DNA of 64,000 nt from Pigmentibacter sp. JX0631 (GTDB lineage: Bacteria; Bdellovibrionota_B; Oligoflexia; Silvanigrellales; Silvanigrellaceae): assembly GCF_029873255.1 (NCBI RefSeq), contig NZ_CP123622.1, positions 1,383,501 to 1,447,500 on the forward strand, read 5' to 3'. This document shows positions 26,854-36,282 of the stretch, one piece after another. Made by a program: the position numbers and the translations under genes. The notes under the pieces are model-generated. The model had not been told where the DNA came from, made no database searches, and saw nothing but the letters and a program-made list of their open reading frames with translations. Within the stretch, counting starts at the first letter, position 1. Every line of letters begins with the position of its first letter.

Positions 26854-27989
26854 AAAAAATAAATGTAGTAATTTTATCAATAATTTCATTAATTACAACA
26901 TCTACAATTTTTCCAGAATCTGAGCCAGATAATGCTCAGTTAGATCGCAGAGAAAAAGAAGCTCTAAGTAAACTTTCTGATATTGATAATTTATCTGAAT
27001 ATTATGGAAGAATTATTTATATAAGAGATAATTTAATTCTTGGAAGTAAAGGCTTAGATTATCACTTTAAAAACTGTACAAATCAATTAGGAATTTGGAT
27101 TAATGATTGGTCATTTTTACTTTCTTCGATTGATTTACATGACAAAGAAAATACTAATTTAGTCCAAAACAGTGTAAAAAATTTTTTGCAAAAGCAAATA
27201 GATAAAGGAGAAACTCTAAAACAGAATTGTTCTATTATTAATAACAAAGTTAACGAAGCAAAACTTGTAATTAATAAAATGCCTGAATTTAATTCAAATA
27301 AACTTACTGAATATAAACAAATTATAGATGAAATTGAAAAAGTCAAATTTAGATTAATACAAATTTTGGATAAATATAGAATTGTTCAAGGTGACAAGGT
27401 AGAAAAAATTAACGAATTAATAGAATTAACTAGAAAAGCTTCACTTGCTAAACTAAAAACAGAACTAGTGGGAAACATAAAAATTCCACTGCAGAATGCT
27501 ATTTTAGAATTTCAAGCTATGCTAGACGCATCAAAACTTTCAGATCAAGCAATCTCTCAAATTTTAAATTCAGAGCAATTAATGGACAAATTTGTTTTAA
27601 ATATGCAATATTTTAAAGCAAAAAACTTACTACTTAAAAGTAAAGAAGATTGCTTGACGCAACTTTCTAATCTTGAAAAAAGTTCAATTGATAAAAAATA
27701 TCTTTTCCCAATAAAAGAACGAATAACTAATTTATGTTCTGCTACTGAAAATCATTTCAGAAGTTTAACACAATTAAATATAAAAAATTATGAATATTTA
27801 AAAAATTACTATGAATTAGTTAATGCAAATATAAGTATTGATTGCAATAATAAAAATAATACTTTATCTTGCCAAAAACTAAACATAATAAATTCGATTG
27901 ATACAGAAACTTTATCTACTCTTCCTGACAGTAATTTAGAATTTATTGAAAATTTATTGTCGCAAGTATATGAGGAATATAAAAAATGA
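26850..27989 (+). CDS. Secreted coiled-coil protein of unknown function (operon gene 3)
   Basis: The 379-aa product has a signal peptide (about 1-22, MKKINVVILSIISLITTSTI) and is otherwise almost entirely helical with long Lys/Glu/Leu/Asn heptad-like stretches, so an extended periplasmic coiled coil is likely. Several cysteines are spread through it (KNCTNQ, QNCSII, EDCLTQ, NLCSAT, IDCNNK, LSCQKL). It overlaps genes 2 and 4 by four bases each (ATGA), which suggests translational coupling along the operon. No family recognised. Confidence 0.65.
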   Translation: MKKINVVILSIISLITTSTIFPESEPDNAQLDRREKEALSKLSDIDNLSEYYGRIIYIRDNLILGSKGLDYHFKNCTNQLGIWINDWSFLLSSIDLHDKENTNLVQNSVKNFLQKQIDKGETLKQNCSIINNKVNEAKLVINKMPEFNSNKLTEYKQIIDEIEKVKFRLIQILDKYRIVQGDKVEKINELIELTRKASLAKLKTELVGNIKIPLQNAILEFQAMLDASKLSDQAISQILNSEQLMDKFVLNMQYFKAKNLLLKSKEDCLTQLSNLEKSSIDKKYLFPIKERITNLCSATENHFRSLTQLNIKNYEYLKNYYELVNANISIDCNNKNNTLSCQKLNIINSIDTETLSTLPDSNLEFIENLLSQVYEEYKK

Positions 27990-29632
27990 GATTTAATTAT
28001 TCTAATTTATTTATTATACTCTTAAACTTTTTCCTATTTTTTAATAGCTTTTCATTATCATGCAATGAAAATTTAATTGAAAATAAAAAAACTCCTTTAA
28101 CATACAAACCATTTCCATTGCTAGATCCAGATACAGGGAAAATATTAACTCCAACCGATGAGATACAAATAACAGATAGAAATGGAAATATTTCAAAAAT
28201 TAAAGCAATTGATTTTTTTAATCAAATAAATGGAATGGAATACTCTTTAAACCAATGGGGTTATTCACTTCGTGATGCCGATGGAAAATATAGTTTAAGC
28301 CAATTAGATATTTGCCTAAGTCTTTTAGAAAAGCAGAAAGAATCAATTGACAAAAGTATGAATTTTTCTCCTGAAAACTCCATGCCAAGTTATTCTGACT
28401 GGCTTAATAAAGTAACAATTGCCTTAAAAAATTATCAAGCTTTTACACCTTCAATGCAAGATTTAAGAAGAATTGCAAATGAACGAAAGCTCGATGATTA
28501 TATTACACAAATTCCGCCTTTTGATGTTCCACGTCCACCTACTTTTAAACCTGTAGAATTAAAAAGTTTCAAAAAAGAAAAAACTTGGTCATTCGAAAAA
28601 GGTCAAAAATCAAAATTTTATATTAATGGTTTTGCTGGATATAAAGTTGCTGCAAGTAAAATTGAAGTAAACAGTGAAGCAAATGCAGGATTAAATGGAG
28701 CTGTTCTTGGAGTTTGGGAAGGAAGCATTGCTAGTGCAAGGGCTTCAACAAACTCTCCAGGAAATCAAAATGGAAAACTTAAAGTAACTGCAGACATTTT
28801 TGGAAAAACATTATTTGCCATTGATCAAGATATTGGCAAATTAGGTTATAAGGAAGAAAAAACATTATTCGATACACCAATCCAACACGAAGTAAGCACT
28901 CGCTTTACAGTTGGACCTATTCCAGTAAGGCTTGCTGCTGGTATTAGAGGCCAAAATATTATGCGCTGGGGTGTTGAATTGGTTCCTTTACAAGTCCAAT
29001 CCTATCTTCAGCACTATGCGGGAATTGATGCTTATGCTTCTGCAGCGGTAGATATTTATGTAGCAGGAGCAGGTGTCGTAGGGCGTCTATTGCTTGTAGG
29101 AATTGACACTCGTGTTTCCGCAGGAGGATTTGTTGAATTTAATGATGTCCCTGCATTAAAACTAGAATTATTAGGAACAACTCAATTAAATGCATTACAA
29201 GGTGACATCAGGCTTTTTGTTTATGCTTATTTACCTTCTTGGAAATTTTGGAAAGGATTTGTTGAACGAAAAGAATGGTCAACAAGCCTTTGGAGCTATA
29301 ATGGTTACCAAGTAAACGCAACAATTTTTGATTACTCTGCTAAACTTACTCCTACTGGCTTTTCAGCAAAAGGTGACTTAAGTGTTGAGGATGTCCAAGA
29401 ACAACTTGCTATTGATACAAAATTAAAACGCGAAGAAAAAATAAATAAACTTGAATTTGAAGTTTTAAATCGAATTTCCGAAACCATGAACTCTATTGCA
29501 AATGATCTACACAGTGAAAGTAATTTAAATTTAATTAAATCAGAATCGTTAGTTCAAAAAAATAGTGATATATTAAATCAAGCATTTAATGGATACTACA
29601 ATATTTTAGCAAAATGGATTGAGAAGGATTAA
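27986..29632 (+). CDS. Secreted beta-rich protein of unknown function (operon gene 4)
   Basis: The 548-aa product has a signal peptide (about 1-25, cleavage near SLSC). A helical region (about 60-170) follows, then a large Gly/Ala/Val-rich domain (about 205-450) that looks like an extended beta-sheet, for example LNGAVLGVWEGSIASARAS and DAYASAAVDIYVAGAGVVG. The last 80 residues are helical. The alternation of short hydrophobic strands suggests a lipid-facing or lectin-like sheet rather than an outer-membrane barrel, because the chain does not end in an aromatic beta-signal. I recognise no family. It overlaps gene 3 by four bases, and gene 5 follows after two bases. Confidence 0.65.
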   Translation: MRFNYSNLFIILLNFFLFFNSFSLSCNENLIENKKTPLTYKPFPLLDPDTGKILTPTDEIQITDRNGNISKIKAIDFFNQINGMEYSLNQWGYSLRDADGKYSLSQLDICLSLLEKQKESIDKSMNFSPENSMPSYSDWLNKVTIALKNYQAFTPSMQDLRRIANERKLDDYITQIPPFDVPRPPTFKPVELKSFKKEKTWSFEKGQKSKFYINGFAGYKVAASKIEVNSEANAGLNGAVLGVWEGSIASARASTNSPGNQNGKLKVTADIFGKTLFAIDQDIGKLGYKEEKTLFDTPIQHEVSTRFTVGPIPVRLAAGIRGQNIMRWGVELVPLQVQSYLQHYAGIDAYASAAVDIYVAGAGVVGRLLLVGIDTRVSAGGFVEFNDVPALKLELLGTTQLNALQGDIRLFVYAYLPSWKFWKGFVERKEWSTSLWSYNGYQVNATIFDYSAKLTPTGFSAKGDLSVEDVQEQLAIDTKLKREEKINKLEFEVLNRISETMNSIANDLHSESNLNLIKSESLVQKNSDILNQAFNGYYNILAKWIEKD

Positions 29633-29634
29633 GA

Positions 29635-31433
29635 ATGAAAAAAATATTTTACATTTCTTCACTAGCAATAATTTTTTTTTGGGAATAGCTTTTTATTATA
29701 AAATATCATTATTTCCAAAAGAAATGAAACCTATTAGTTGCAATCCTAATGAAAAATCAACTTTTTTTGTGAACTATAAAACCTCTAATGAAACAAATTT
29801 TTCTCAGTTTAATAAAAACCCTGAAAAATTAAATTTTGAACTGAACGGTGAAATTTCTGAAATTTGTCTAAACTCAGCAGACAATTTAGAATTCTTGTTT
29901 GATTTTTCAAAAATCCAAGTAAAATCAAATTCATCTATTTTAAATATAAATTCTATCGAACCAAATTTTGCATTTGTAAATATTCTAGTTTCTAATATAG
30001 GTGAAATAATACAGATAAAAAGCAGTCAAGATATCGAACCTCTTCTTTTAAATTTGTATAAAGAATATGTAAAAAATTCCTTTGCTAATTTCAAAAACTA
30101 TAATGGATCAGGAAAAATATGGGAAAATGAATTGCTCGGATTTGAAGGTAAAAGCAAATATTCATATAATTTTCTTCATTCAGGTATATTACAAAGAAGA
30201 TTTGTTGATGATCTTCCGAATACAAATTCCTATGTTATAAATACGGGTAAAAATGTTGAGAAAAAATATTCATCTGATTCTATTACATCTTTTACATTAG
30301 ATAAAAGAAATTTGAGCAAAAAAATTAGCATGATTAGAAAATCAAAAACATACCTAAATAATAGAATGATAGCGGAAGAAAATACAATTTTTGAGAAAAA
30401 TGTACTTACTGAAAAGCAAACTTCTGCACTAGATAAAAAAATTCTAAATTCACTTGTTAGTAATGATTTAAAAGGGGAAGAAATAAACGAAAGACTAATG
30501 AAAAAAGTGTTACTTGAAAATTTTAAATTTAAAGATTTTTCTTCCTTTCTTAATAGTTACACAGAAAGTAAAAAGGAAAATGAAACAGAATATTTCCTGC
30601 AACTTAAATCTTTAATGAGCTTAAACCAAAATACTTTCAATGAAATTTTAAATTTCACAAATAAAAATTCAATTTCCAATACTTTTCAAAATATTTTAAT
30701 ATCTGCTGCTATCTCTTTAGGAACTCCTGAGTCTCAATCGTTTTTAATTGAGTTGTTTAATCAAGAAAAAGATCTTAATAGAAAAATTGTAATTTTAGGT
30801 AATTTAGGAAATGTTGAACATCCCTCAAAAAATACTGAAGACTTTATTTTCGCACAATTAAATCCGAATAATAATTTAAACTTATATAATACTGCAGAAC
30901 TAGCATTGGGCAATATTGCAAGTAACTTAAAAAATTATTCTCCTGAAAGAGAAGTTTATATATTTAACTCACTTCTAAATATTCTAAAAGAAAATCCTAA
31001 TTCCATAAAAAGACAAGTTACAATTTATGCACTAGGAAATTATGCTGATTCTAAAATTCTTGAAACATTAAAACAAGAATTATCCTCAAGTGATGAAGAT
31101 GTAAGAAAAGCAGCCGTTTATGCGCTAAGGTTTATAAATCTAGCAGAACCAGATGATTTACTAGCAAAAGTATTACGCAATGAAAAAAGAGAAAGTGTTA
31201 CTCTTTCTGCTTTAGAAGCAATTTCTTTTCGCAAACAAAGAGATGATATTGTTTCATTAGAAAGAATTTTATTACATGAAAGTCCCTCAGAACTGATTAG
31301 AATGCAAGTTTTGAAAAATTTTTCTTTGATAGGACTGCAAAACGAAATTAATTATGCAAAAAATTATGATAGTGCCAAATCTATAAGAACCTATGCCGAA
31401 AATCTTTTACTAAGATTTAAATATGACTTTTAA
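29635..31433 (+). CDS. Secreted HEAT-like repeat protein with a frame break in its signal sequence (operon gene 5)
   Basis: The natural ATG is at 29635, just after AAGGATTAAG. Its frame reads MKKIFYISSLAIIFF and then hits TAG at 29686-29688. The long frame that follows is joined to it by adding one T to the T9 run (29672-29680), which restores a normal signal anchor continuing LGIAFYYKISLFP. The body of about 600 residues has a beta-rich N-terminal part (about 40-200) and a helical C-terminal part with HEAT-like repeats (for example SDEDVRKAAVYALRFI). This order loosely recalls the barrel plus helical domain of vitellogenin-type lipid transfer proteins, which is a hypothesis only. As sequenced, the gene is broken, phase-variable or read by slippage. 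Confidence 0.6.
29672..29680 (+). repeat. Homopolymer T9 at the frame break of the HEAT-like gene
   Basis: Nine T residues encode Phe codons in the hydrophobic core of a signal sequence. One extra T would bring the start codon at 29635 into frame with the long downstream frame. The position inside a signal peptide is typical of slipped-strand phase-variation tracts, but also of indel errors. Confidence 0.65.
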
Positions 31434-31597
31434 AACTTCTTTAATCAATTGAAATAAATAATAGTAATTAAATAATTTTATGTTTTACAAAAATATAGTA
31501 TTTTAATAATAGACAAAAAAATGACAAATATTTTTAAATTTAATACCTATTAATATAAAATATTTATGGATTTTCTAAACACTAACCGGAGGTTTTT

Positions 31598-32092
31598 ATG
31601 TTTGATTTGCCACCACAAGTAGAGGCCGTAGAACCTAATAGTATCCAAGCAGTCGAAATCAGTTCTGCAAAAGTTGTTGTTCCTTATGCTGATGTAAATA
31701 GAACAGTTTTACAAGTTAATAATCAAACTGGATATAAAGTATTTATTGCTACAACTGTAGATAATCCTGGCCAATGGTTTGGTGGTGCAAGACCAAATGT
31801 AAACTTTAATGGTGTTGCTATAGGACCATCAAATTATTTAAAAAGAAATGAAGATTTAAATTCAGCAGCAGCATTTAATTCATTTTTTACAATGAATTTT
31901 AAATTTACAGCCGCAAGTGGAGACGAAGAATTTGGTATAAGAGTAAACCAAGCTGATGTTTTCAAACCAGATTTTATTGATAATTACTATCCAACTTTCC
32001 CAGTTGGTACTCTTGATATTACTGGATACTACCAAGTTCAACACAGAGTATTAGGTAACGCTAATATATTTACAATTTCACATAATCAGTGA
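31598..32092 (+). CDS. 164-aa protein of unknown function, probably highly expressed
   Basis: The gene has the strongest ribosome site of the accessory region (GGAGG, six bases before the ATG) and is followed by two perfect hairpins, so I infer strong expression. The product has no signal peptide. It begins with an acidic/proline stretch (FDLPPQVEAVEP), then a beta-rich body with NRTVLQVNNQTGYKVFIATT and a C-terminal DITGYYQVQHRVLG. It has no cysteine and few lysines, unlike its neighbours, so its composition stands out. I recognise no family. A small beta-sandwich, possibly lectin-like or pore-forming, would fit the strand pattern. It stands alone, 164 bases after the five-gene operon, and the upstream stretch 31434-31597 is AT-rich without another gene. 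Confidence 0.65.
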   Translation: MFDLPPQVEAVEPNSIQAVEISSAKVVVPYADVNRTVLQVNNQTGYKVFIATTVDNPGQWFGGARPNVNFNGVAIGPSNYLKRNEDLNSAAAFNSFFTMNFKFTAASGDEEFGIRVNQADVFKPDFIDNYYPTFPVGTLDITGYYQVQHRVLGNANIFTISHNQ

Positions 32093-32106
32093 TTATGTGA
32101 AATTGT
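32072..32106 (+). terminator. 15-bp perfect hairpin spanning the stop codon of the 164-aa gene
   Basis: The arms 32072-32086 and 32092-32106 pair perfectly around the loop CAGTG, with the TGA stop inside the loop and first pair. There is no T-run after it. It may protect the mRNA 3' end or act together with the next hairpin. Confidence 0.6.
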
Positions 32107-32117
32107 CTCATTCATAT

Positions 32118-32153
32118 GCAGTAGAAATAATTTACTAAATTTATTTCTACTGC
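32118..32153 (+). terminator. 13-bp perfect hairpin, probable terminator of the 164-aa gene
   Basis: GCAGTAGAAATAA (32118-32130) pairs with 32141-32153 around a ten-base loop, followed by a TA-rich stretch and a T8 run further on. It begins only 12 bases after the preceding perfect hairpin. Two such stems in tandem suggest a stable, abundant transcript. Confidence 0.6.
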
Positions 32154-32368
32154 TATTAAAATAAATTCATTTTTTTTATTAAAATTATAAATATATTTTA
32201 CTTTTTATACTGTTAATAGACTTCCAATTAATAATTTTCTATTCATTAGATTTCCAAAAATAGATTATAAAATAAAATCAATACTACAAATTTTAATATT
32301 TGACATTTTAAACAAAAAAATATATTTAAATTTTCTGTTTTATAGTTATAAACAAATTATCTTACTTC

Positions 32369-33073
32369 ATGGATAAGCTAAAGATGGATGCATATGAATT
32401 TAGTTGGGAGTTATATAAGGCTCAAACTGAAGATTTTAGTGAAGATCTTCAATTTTATCAAAACTTTTCAAAAGACTGTGTTACTCTAGATATCTTTTCT
32501 GGTTATGGCAGAATTTGCAATTTTTTATCAAAAAATAACCTCTTTATAAGTGCAGTTGAAAAAAATAAAAATTTTGCCTCACATATAGCTCTCCCTAAAG
32601 ACAATATTTACATTACAGATATTCTTGAATTCCAAACTAAAAAAAAGTTTGAACGAATAATAGCCGGATATAATTCATTTTGCTTACTAACTGAAGATAA
32701 TGATATTTTTAAATTTTTCTCTATTTTAAAATCTTTATTAAGTAGTAATGGGAAAATTTCATTAAACTACTTTCATCCTGAATTTTGGAAAGACTCTATC
32801 AATCAAGAATTTTTTTTTAATGGAATGACTATAAACTATATATCAGATTACAATCTAAATTTAGATAGAAAAGATATGGCTTTATGGATTGATAATTATA
32901 TTGTAGGAAATAAAAAATACACTTATGATTATAAAGTAAAAGTATACAAAGATATTAACGAAATTAATAAATACTTAAAAAAATTTGGCCTCAAGATACT
33001 TGATGTTGTCCATAATTTTAACAACAGTAACACTTCGGAGTTAGGATGGCAAGACTACATCATTGGTCATTAA
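32369..33073 (+). CDS. Class I SAM-dependent methyltransferase of unknown target
   Basis: The 234-aa protein has a Rossmann-type SAM-binding motif CVTLDIFSGYGRICNFLS (about 42-59), an acidic residue at the end of the next strand (SAVEKNKNF) and a LLSSNGKISLNYF post-motif strand. The pattern resembles small-molecule methyltransferases of the Methyltransf_25 type. The ATG at 32369 has no clear ribosome site, and the ATG at 32384 (MDAYEF) is an alternative. Its last 28 bases overlap the next gene, which encodes a periplasmic binding protein, and that gene in turn overlaps a histidine kinase gene. A signalling role, for instance modifying the ligand or a receptor, is only a guess from context. 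Confidence 0.7.
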   Translation: MDKLKMDAYEFSWELYKAQTEDFSEDLQFYQNFSKDCVTLDIFSGYGRICNFLSKNNLFISAVEKNKNFASHIALPKDNIYITDILEFQTKKKFERIIAGYNSFCLLTEDNDIFKFFSILKSLLSSNGKISLNYFHPEFWKDSINQEFFFNGMTINYISDYNLNLDRKDMALWIDNYIVGNKKYTYDYKVKVYKDINEINKYLKKFGLKILDVVHNFNNSNTSELGWQDYIIGH

Positions 33074-33999
33074 TTTTAATACTATTACATACGAGTGGAA
33101 TATGTTATGGAATAAATATACTTTCTTGGTGGGGATACCTAACTGAAAATGAATTAAAAGTAATAGAAGCTAAATGTTCTACGAAAATTTACTTTGATGA
33201 ATATTATTCAAATGATGAATTTCTTAGAAGAGTTAGAAAAGACGATTATTCCATTATTATCTTTTCTAGTGTTGTATACAATTTTGTAAGTGATTTAGTT
33301 AAGAATCAAAGTGTATCTTTATCTAAATCAAGAAGTGAGTATAATTACTATTTGCTAAAAGAATTTAAAAAGAAAAATTTCCCCCAAAATATTGGTATAT
33401 TTTCAGTTAGTTATACTGGATTTTTATACGATCAAAATAATTTTAATTTAGACACAAACGATGAAATAGAAGATATTTTTAGAAAAGCTGAAGGTAAAGT
33501 AATAAGTATTTTAGATGATCATATTGAATCTCTAAATCTTCTACAAAATTTGAATACTAAAAAAGAAATAAATTCTGTAGTTAACAGTTTTAGTAATTTA
33601 TTAAATAATAAAACAGTATTTATTACAAATTACAATGATAAAATAGTAAAAAATAAAAATTTTGCTTTTTCTTTTACCTGGATGGGTGAGGCATTATATA
33701 GAATTAAGAAATACAATGATTACAAATTTTACATTCATCCAAAAATGAATTACTTGTCTGTAGATTTAATTTCTGCAATAAAAAATGATAATAAAACAAA
33801 ATGCGTTATAGATACTCTTTTAAATAAAGACTTCCTAAATAATATATTGGCAAGTAATTTTTATATTTCACCATATAGCGACCTACTTAAATTAAACATT
33901 AAAAATAGCGGACTTGATTGGATTAAAATTCCAGATAAAAATGAATATAATTTAAAAAGTAATATATGGCAAAGAATAAAAATAAATTTGAAAAACTAA
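33046..33999 (+). CDS. PotD-like periplasmic solute-binding protein
   Basis: The 317-aa protein has a signal peptide (about 1-22, cleavage after CYG) followed by INILSWWGYLTENELKVIE and KIYFDEYYSNDEFLRRV, the N-terminal pattern of spermidine/putrescine-type binding proteins (PotD/PotF). The rest is divergent and Asn/Lys-rich but of the right size for a two-lobed binding protein. No ABC permease or ATPase gene is nearby. Instead it is overlapped by 34 bases with a hybrid histidine kinase gene, so it probably presents a ligand to the sensor, as TorT does for TorS or LuxP for LuxQ. Ligand unknown. Confidence 0.7.
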   Translation: MARLHHWSLILILLHTSGICYGINILSWWGYLTENELKVIEAKCSTKIYFDEYYSNDEFLRRVRKDDYSIIIFSSVVYNFVSDLVKNQSVSLSKSRSEYNYYLLKEFKKKNFPQNIGIFSVSYTGFLYDQNNFNLDTNDEIEDIFRKAEGKVISILDDHIESLNLLQNLNTKKEINSVVNSFSNLLNNKTVFITNYNDKIVKNKNFAFSFTWMGEALYRIKKYNDYKFYIHPKMNYLSVDLISAIKNDNKTKCVIDTLLNKDFLNNILASNFYISPYSDLLKLNIKNSGLDWIKIPDKNEYNLKSNIWQRIKINLKN

Positions 34000-36275
34000 A
34001 TTTAAAAAGATTAAAAATAAGATTAAATTTTTTCTCATTTTTACTAATAATTATATTTTATTTTTTCATAATATCTATTTTTTTAGTTTTTGTAATAAAA
34101 TCTAGCGCTGAAAATAAAAATTTAATACTTGATAAAAAAAATCATATCTTTAATTTATATGTTAGTGAAATATTTAAAAACATATCTTTACTTGCTAACT
34201 CAACTGAATTTATTGACTATGTAAGATCTGGAAATCTTTCAAGATCAAATTTAAATACACAAATACTAAATACATTTAGTCACTATTTAGGCAAAGAAAT
34301 TATTGGATTTAGTATTAATGATTTAAATTCTGTCGAGATGCTTTTTATAGGTAAAAAATCAAACACTAAATTAAAATTAACTGTTTGTTACTTAAATGAT
34401 AAAACAGATTATGAATATGGAAGATGCTCAGCAAATTTAATTATTTACTTTAATAAATTTCTAATTTTTGAAAAAATAAAAAAAATCGAACCTGCAGTTG
34501 AAGAATGCATAAATTGTAGCCCGTTTTATTTAAAAAATGGATCTATCATAGATAATTTATACGTAAAAGAAGGTGATAATTTTCAAATAAAGTATACAAT
34601 AACTAATAACATTTTTCTAAGTACAACAAATTTTTTATTTGTATCAGTTCTAATTATTTTACTACTAATACTTTTCATATTTCTAATTAATCATTGGATT
34701 TTAAATTCATATATATTCAATCCAATTAAGAATCTTCATGAATTTATTAAAAATGATTCAAAAAAATACAATTTTAAATTATCTGAAATTGATGAAATTT
34801 CCTCCACTATAATTAAGTATAAAAATTTTGAATTACTTAAATTTGAAGTTTCTAAACAACTTGAAATATCTAAAATTGCAGTACAAGTAGCTCATGATAT
34901 AAAATCTCCAATATTAGCACTAAATATGTTTTTCGAAAAGGAAAAAATATTTTTGCCAGAAGAGAGTCGAATTATTATCCGAAATTCTATTCAAAGAATT
35001 CAAGATATTGCAAACAACTTAATATTTAAACATCAAGAAAGCAATAAAAAAAATAATGATAGATTAAATAACTTATCTACACATTTAGTTTCAAGTATAA
35101 TTCATTCCTTAGTATCTGAAAAAAGGATACAATTTAGAAATTTAATTGACATAAATATTGAAGAAAAATTTCTGCATAATTCATATGGTTTATTTGCCAG
35201 CATTCAAATTAATGAATTTAAAACTATACTTTCTAATTTAATAAATAATTCAGTTGAATCTTTTGATGAAAAAAAAGGGAATATTTATGTCACACTGAAT
35301 GAAAGTGATGGAAAAATTTGTATCTCAATTGAAGATAATGGAAAAGGTATTAAATCTGATTTAATACCAAAAATAGTAGAAAAAGGAGAAAGTTTTGGAA
35401 AACCTAATGGTAATGGGCTTGGATTATATCATGCAAAAGAAACTTTAAAATCCTGGGGAACATTTTTAGAGATTGAGTCAGAATTAATGAAAGGCACAAA
35501 AATTAGTATTTATCTAGATAAAAAGCCACCGCCCTCTTGGTTTGTTTCAGAAATTGAAATTCAACAAGATTCAATTTTAATTATAGTTGATGATGATATT
35601 TCTATTCATAATATTTGGAGCGAAAGATTAAAAGAAATTAATGTATCCAATAATTTTTTTGAAGTTATTCACTTTACTGATCCAAATTTATTCATCGAAT
35701 GGAAAAATAAACTTACAGAAAACTCTAGCATCAATAAAAATAAAATGTATTATTTATGTGATTATGAATTTATTAATCATCCCTTAAATGGAATTCAAAT
35801 AATTGAGAATTTAGGAATAAAAGATAGCTCAATTTTAATTACGAGTCACTTTGAAGACTATAATTTTACTGAATCATGTAATTTAAAAAAAATAAAATTA
35901 ATACCTAAAAGTTTAGTCCATTTTGTTCCAATTAAAATTAAATTAAAAGAAATAAATATACCTAAAAATATTATTCTTATTGATGATGAGGAATTTATAT
36001 ACAATATTTGGAAACTTGATAAAAGATTTAATAATATATACTACTTTAATGATCCTTATTTATTCCTATCAAAAATGTCTCACTTTGAAAAGAGTTTACC
36101 TATTTTTATAGACTCATGTTTGGGAAATAATATAAAAGGAGAAGAACTAGCTAAAGAAATGTATCATTATGGCTTTAAAGAAATCTATTTAAATACTAAT
36201 TATCCAAAAGAAATATTTCAAGAAATGTATTGGATTAAAAAGATAATAAACAAAGATTCTTCAAATTATTTTTAA
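33966..36275 (+). CDS. Hybrid sensor histidine kinase with two C-terminal receiver domains
   Basis: The 769-aa protein has a first membrane helix (about 20-46), a periplasmic sensor domain of about 170 residues with a CINCSP motif, and a second helix (about 218-242). The dimerisation box VAHDIKSPIL (His310) follows, then an HATPase domain (NLINNSVESF, DNGKGI, GNGLGLYHAK). Receiver 1 has Asp542-544 and phospho-acceptor Asp599 (YLCDYEF). Receiver 2 has Asp673-674 and Asp716 (IFIDSCLG). No HPt or output domain follows, so the signal must pass to a separate phosphotransfer protein, or the receivers act as regulators of the kinase. The H-box DIKSP is a common variant of HELRTP. The gene overlaps the binding-protein gene and ends eight bases before a convergent gene. 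Confidence 0.85.
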   Translation: MAKNKNKFEKLNLKRLKIRLNFFSFLLIIIFYFFIISIFLVFVIKSSAENKNLILDKKNHIFNLYVSEIFKNISLLANSTEFIDYVRSGNLSRSNLNTQILNTFSHYLGKEIIGFSINDLNSVEMLFIGKKSNTKLKLTVCYLNDKTDYEYGRCSANLIIYFNKFLIFEKIKKIEPAVEECINCSPFYLKNGSIIDNLYVKEGDNFQIKYTITNNIFLSTTNFLFVSVLIILLLILFIFLINHWILNSYIFNPIKNLHEFIKNDSKKYNFKLSEIDEISSTIIKYKNFELLKFEVSKQLEISKIAVQVAHDIKSPILALNMFFEKEKIFLPEESRIIIRNSIQRIQDIANNLIFKHQESNKKNNDRLNNLSTHLVSSIIHSLVSEKRIQFRNLIDINIEEKFLHNSYGLFASIQINEFKTILSNLINNSVESFDEKKGNIYVTLNESDGKICISIEDNGKGIKSDLIPKIVEKGESFGKPNGNGLGLYHAKETLKSWGTFLEIESELMKGTKISIYLDKKPPPSWFVSEIEIQQDSILIIVDDDISIHNIWSERLKEINVSNNFFEVIHFTDPNLFIEWKNKLTENSSINKNKMYYLCDYEFINHPLNGIQIIENLGIKDSSILITSHFEDYNFTESCNLKKIKLIPKSLVHFVPIKIKLKEINIPKNIILIDDEEFIYNIWKLDKRFNNIYYFNDPYLFLSKMSHFEKSLPIFIDSCLGNNIKGEELAKEMYHYGFKEIYLNTNYPKEIFQEMYWIKKIINKDSSNYF

Positions 36276-36282
36276 AATGCTT

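Noticed and set aside
23827..36275. Accessory region as a prophage, integrative element or defence island
   Set aside because: No integrase, transposase, phage structural gene, terminal repeat or tRNA-adjacent attachment site is visible, and base composition resembles the flanks.
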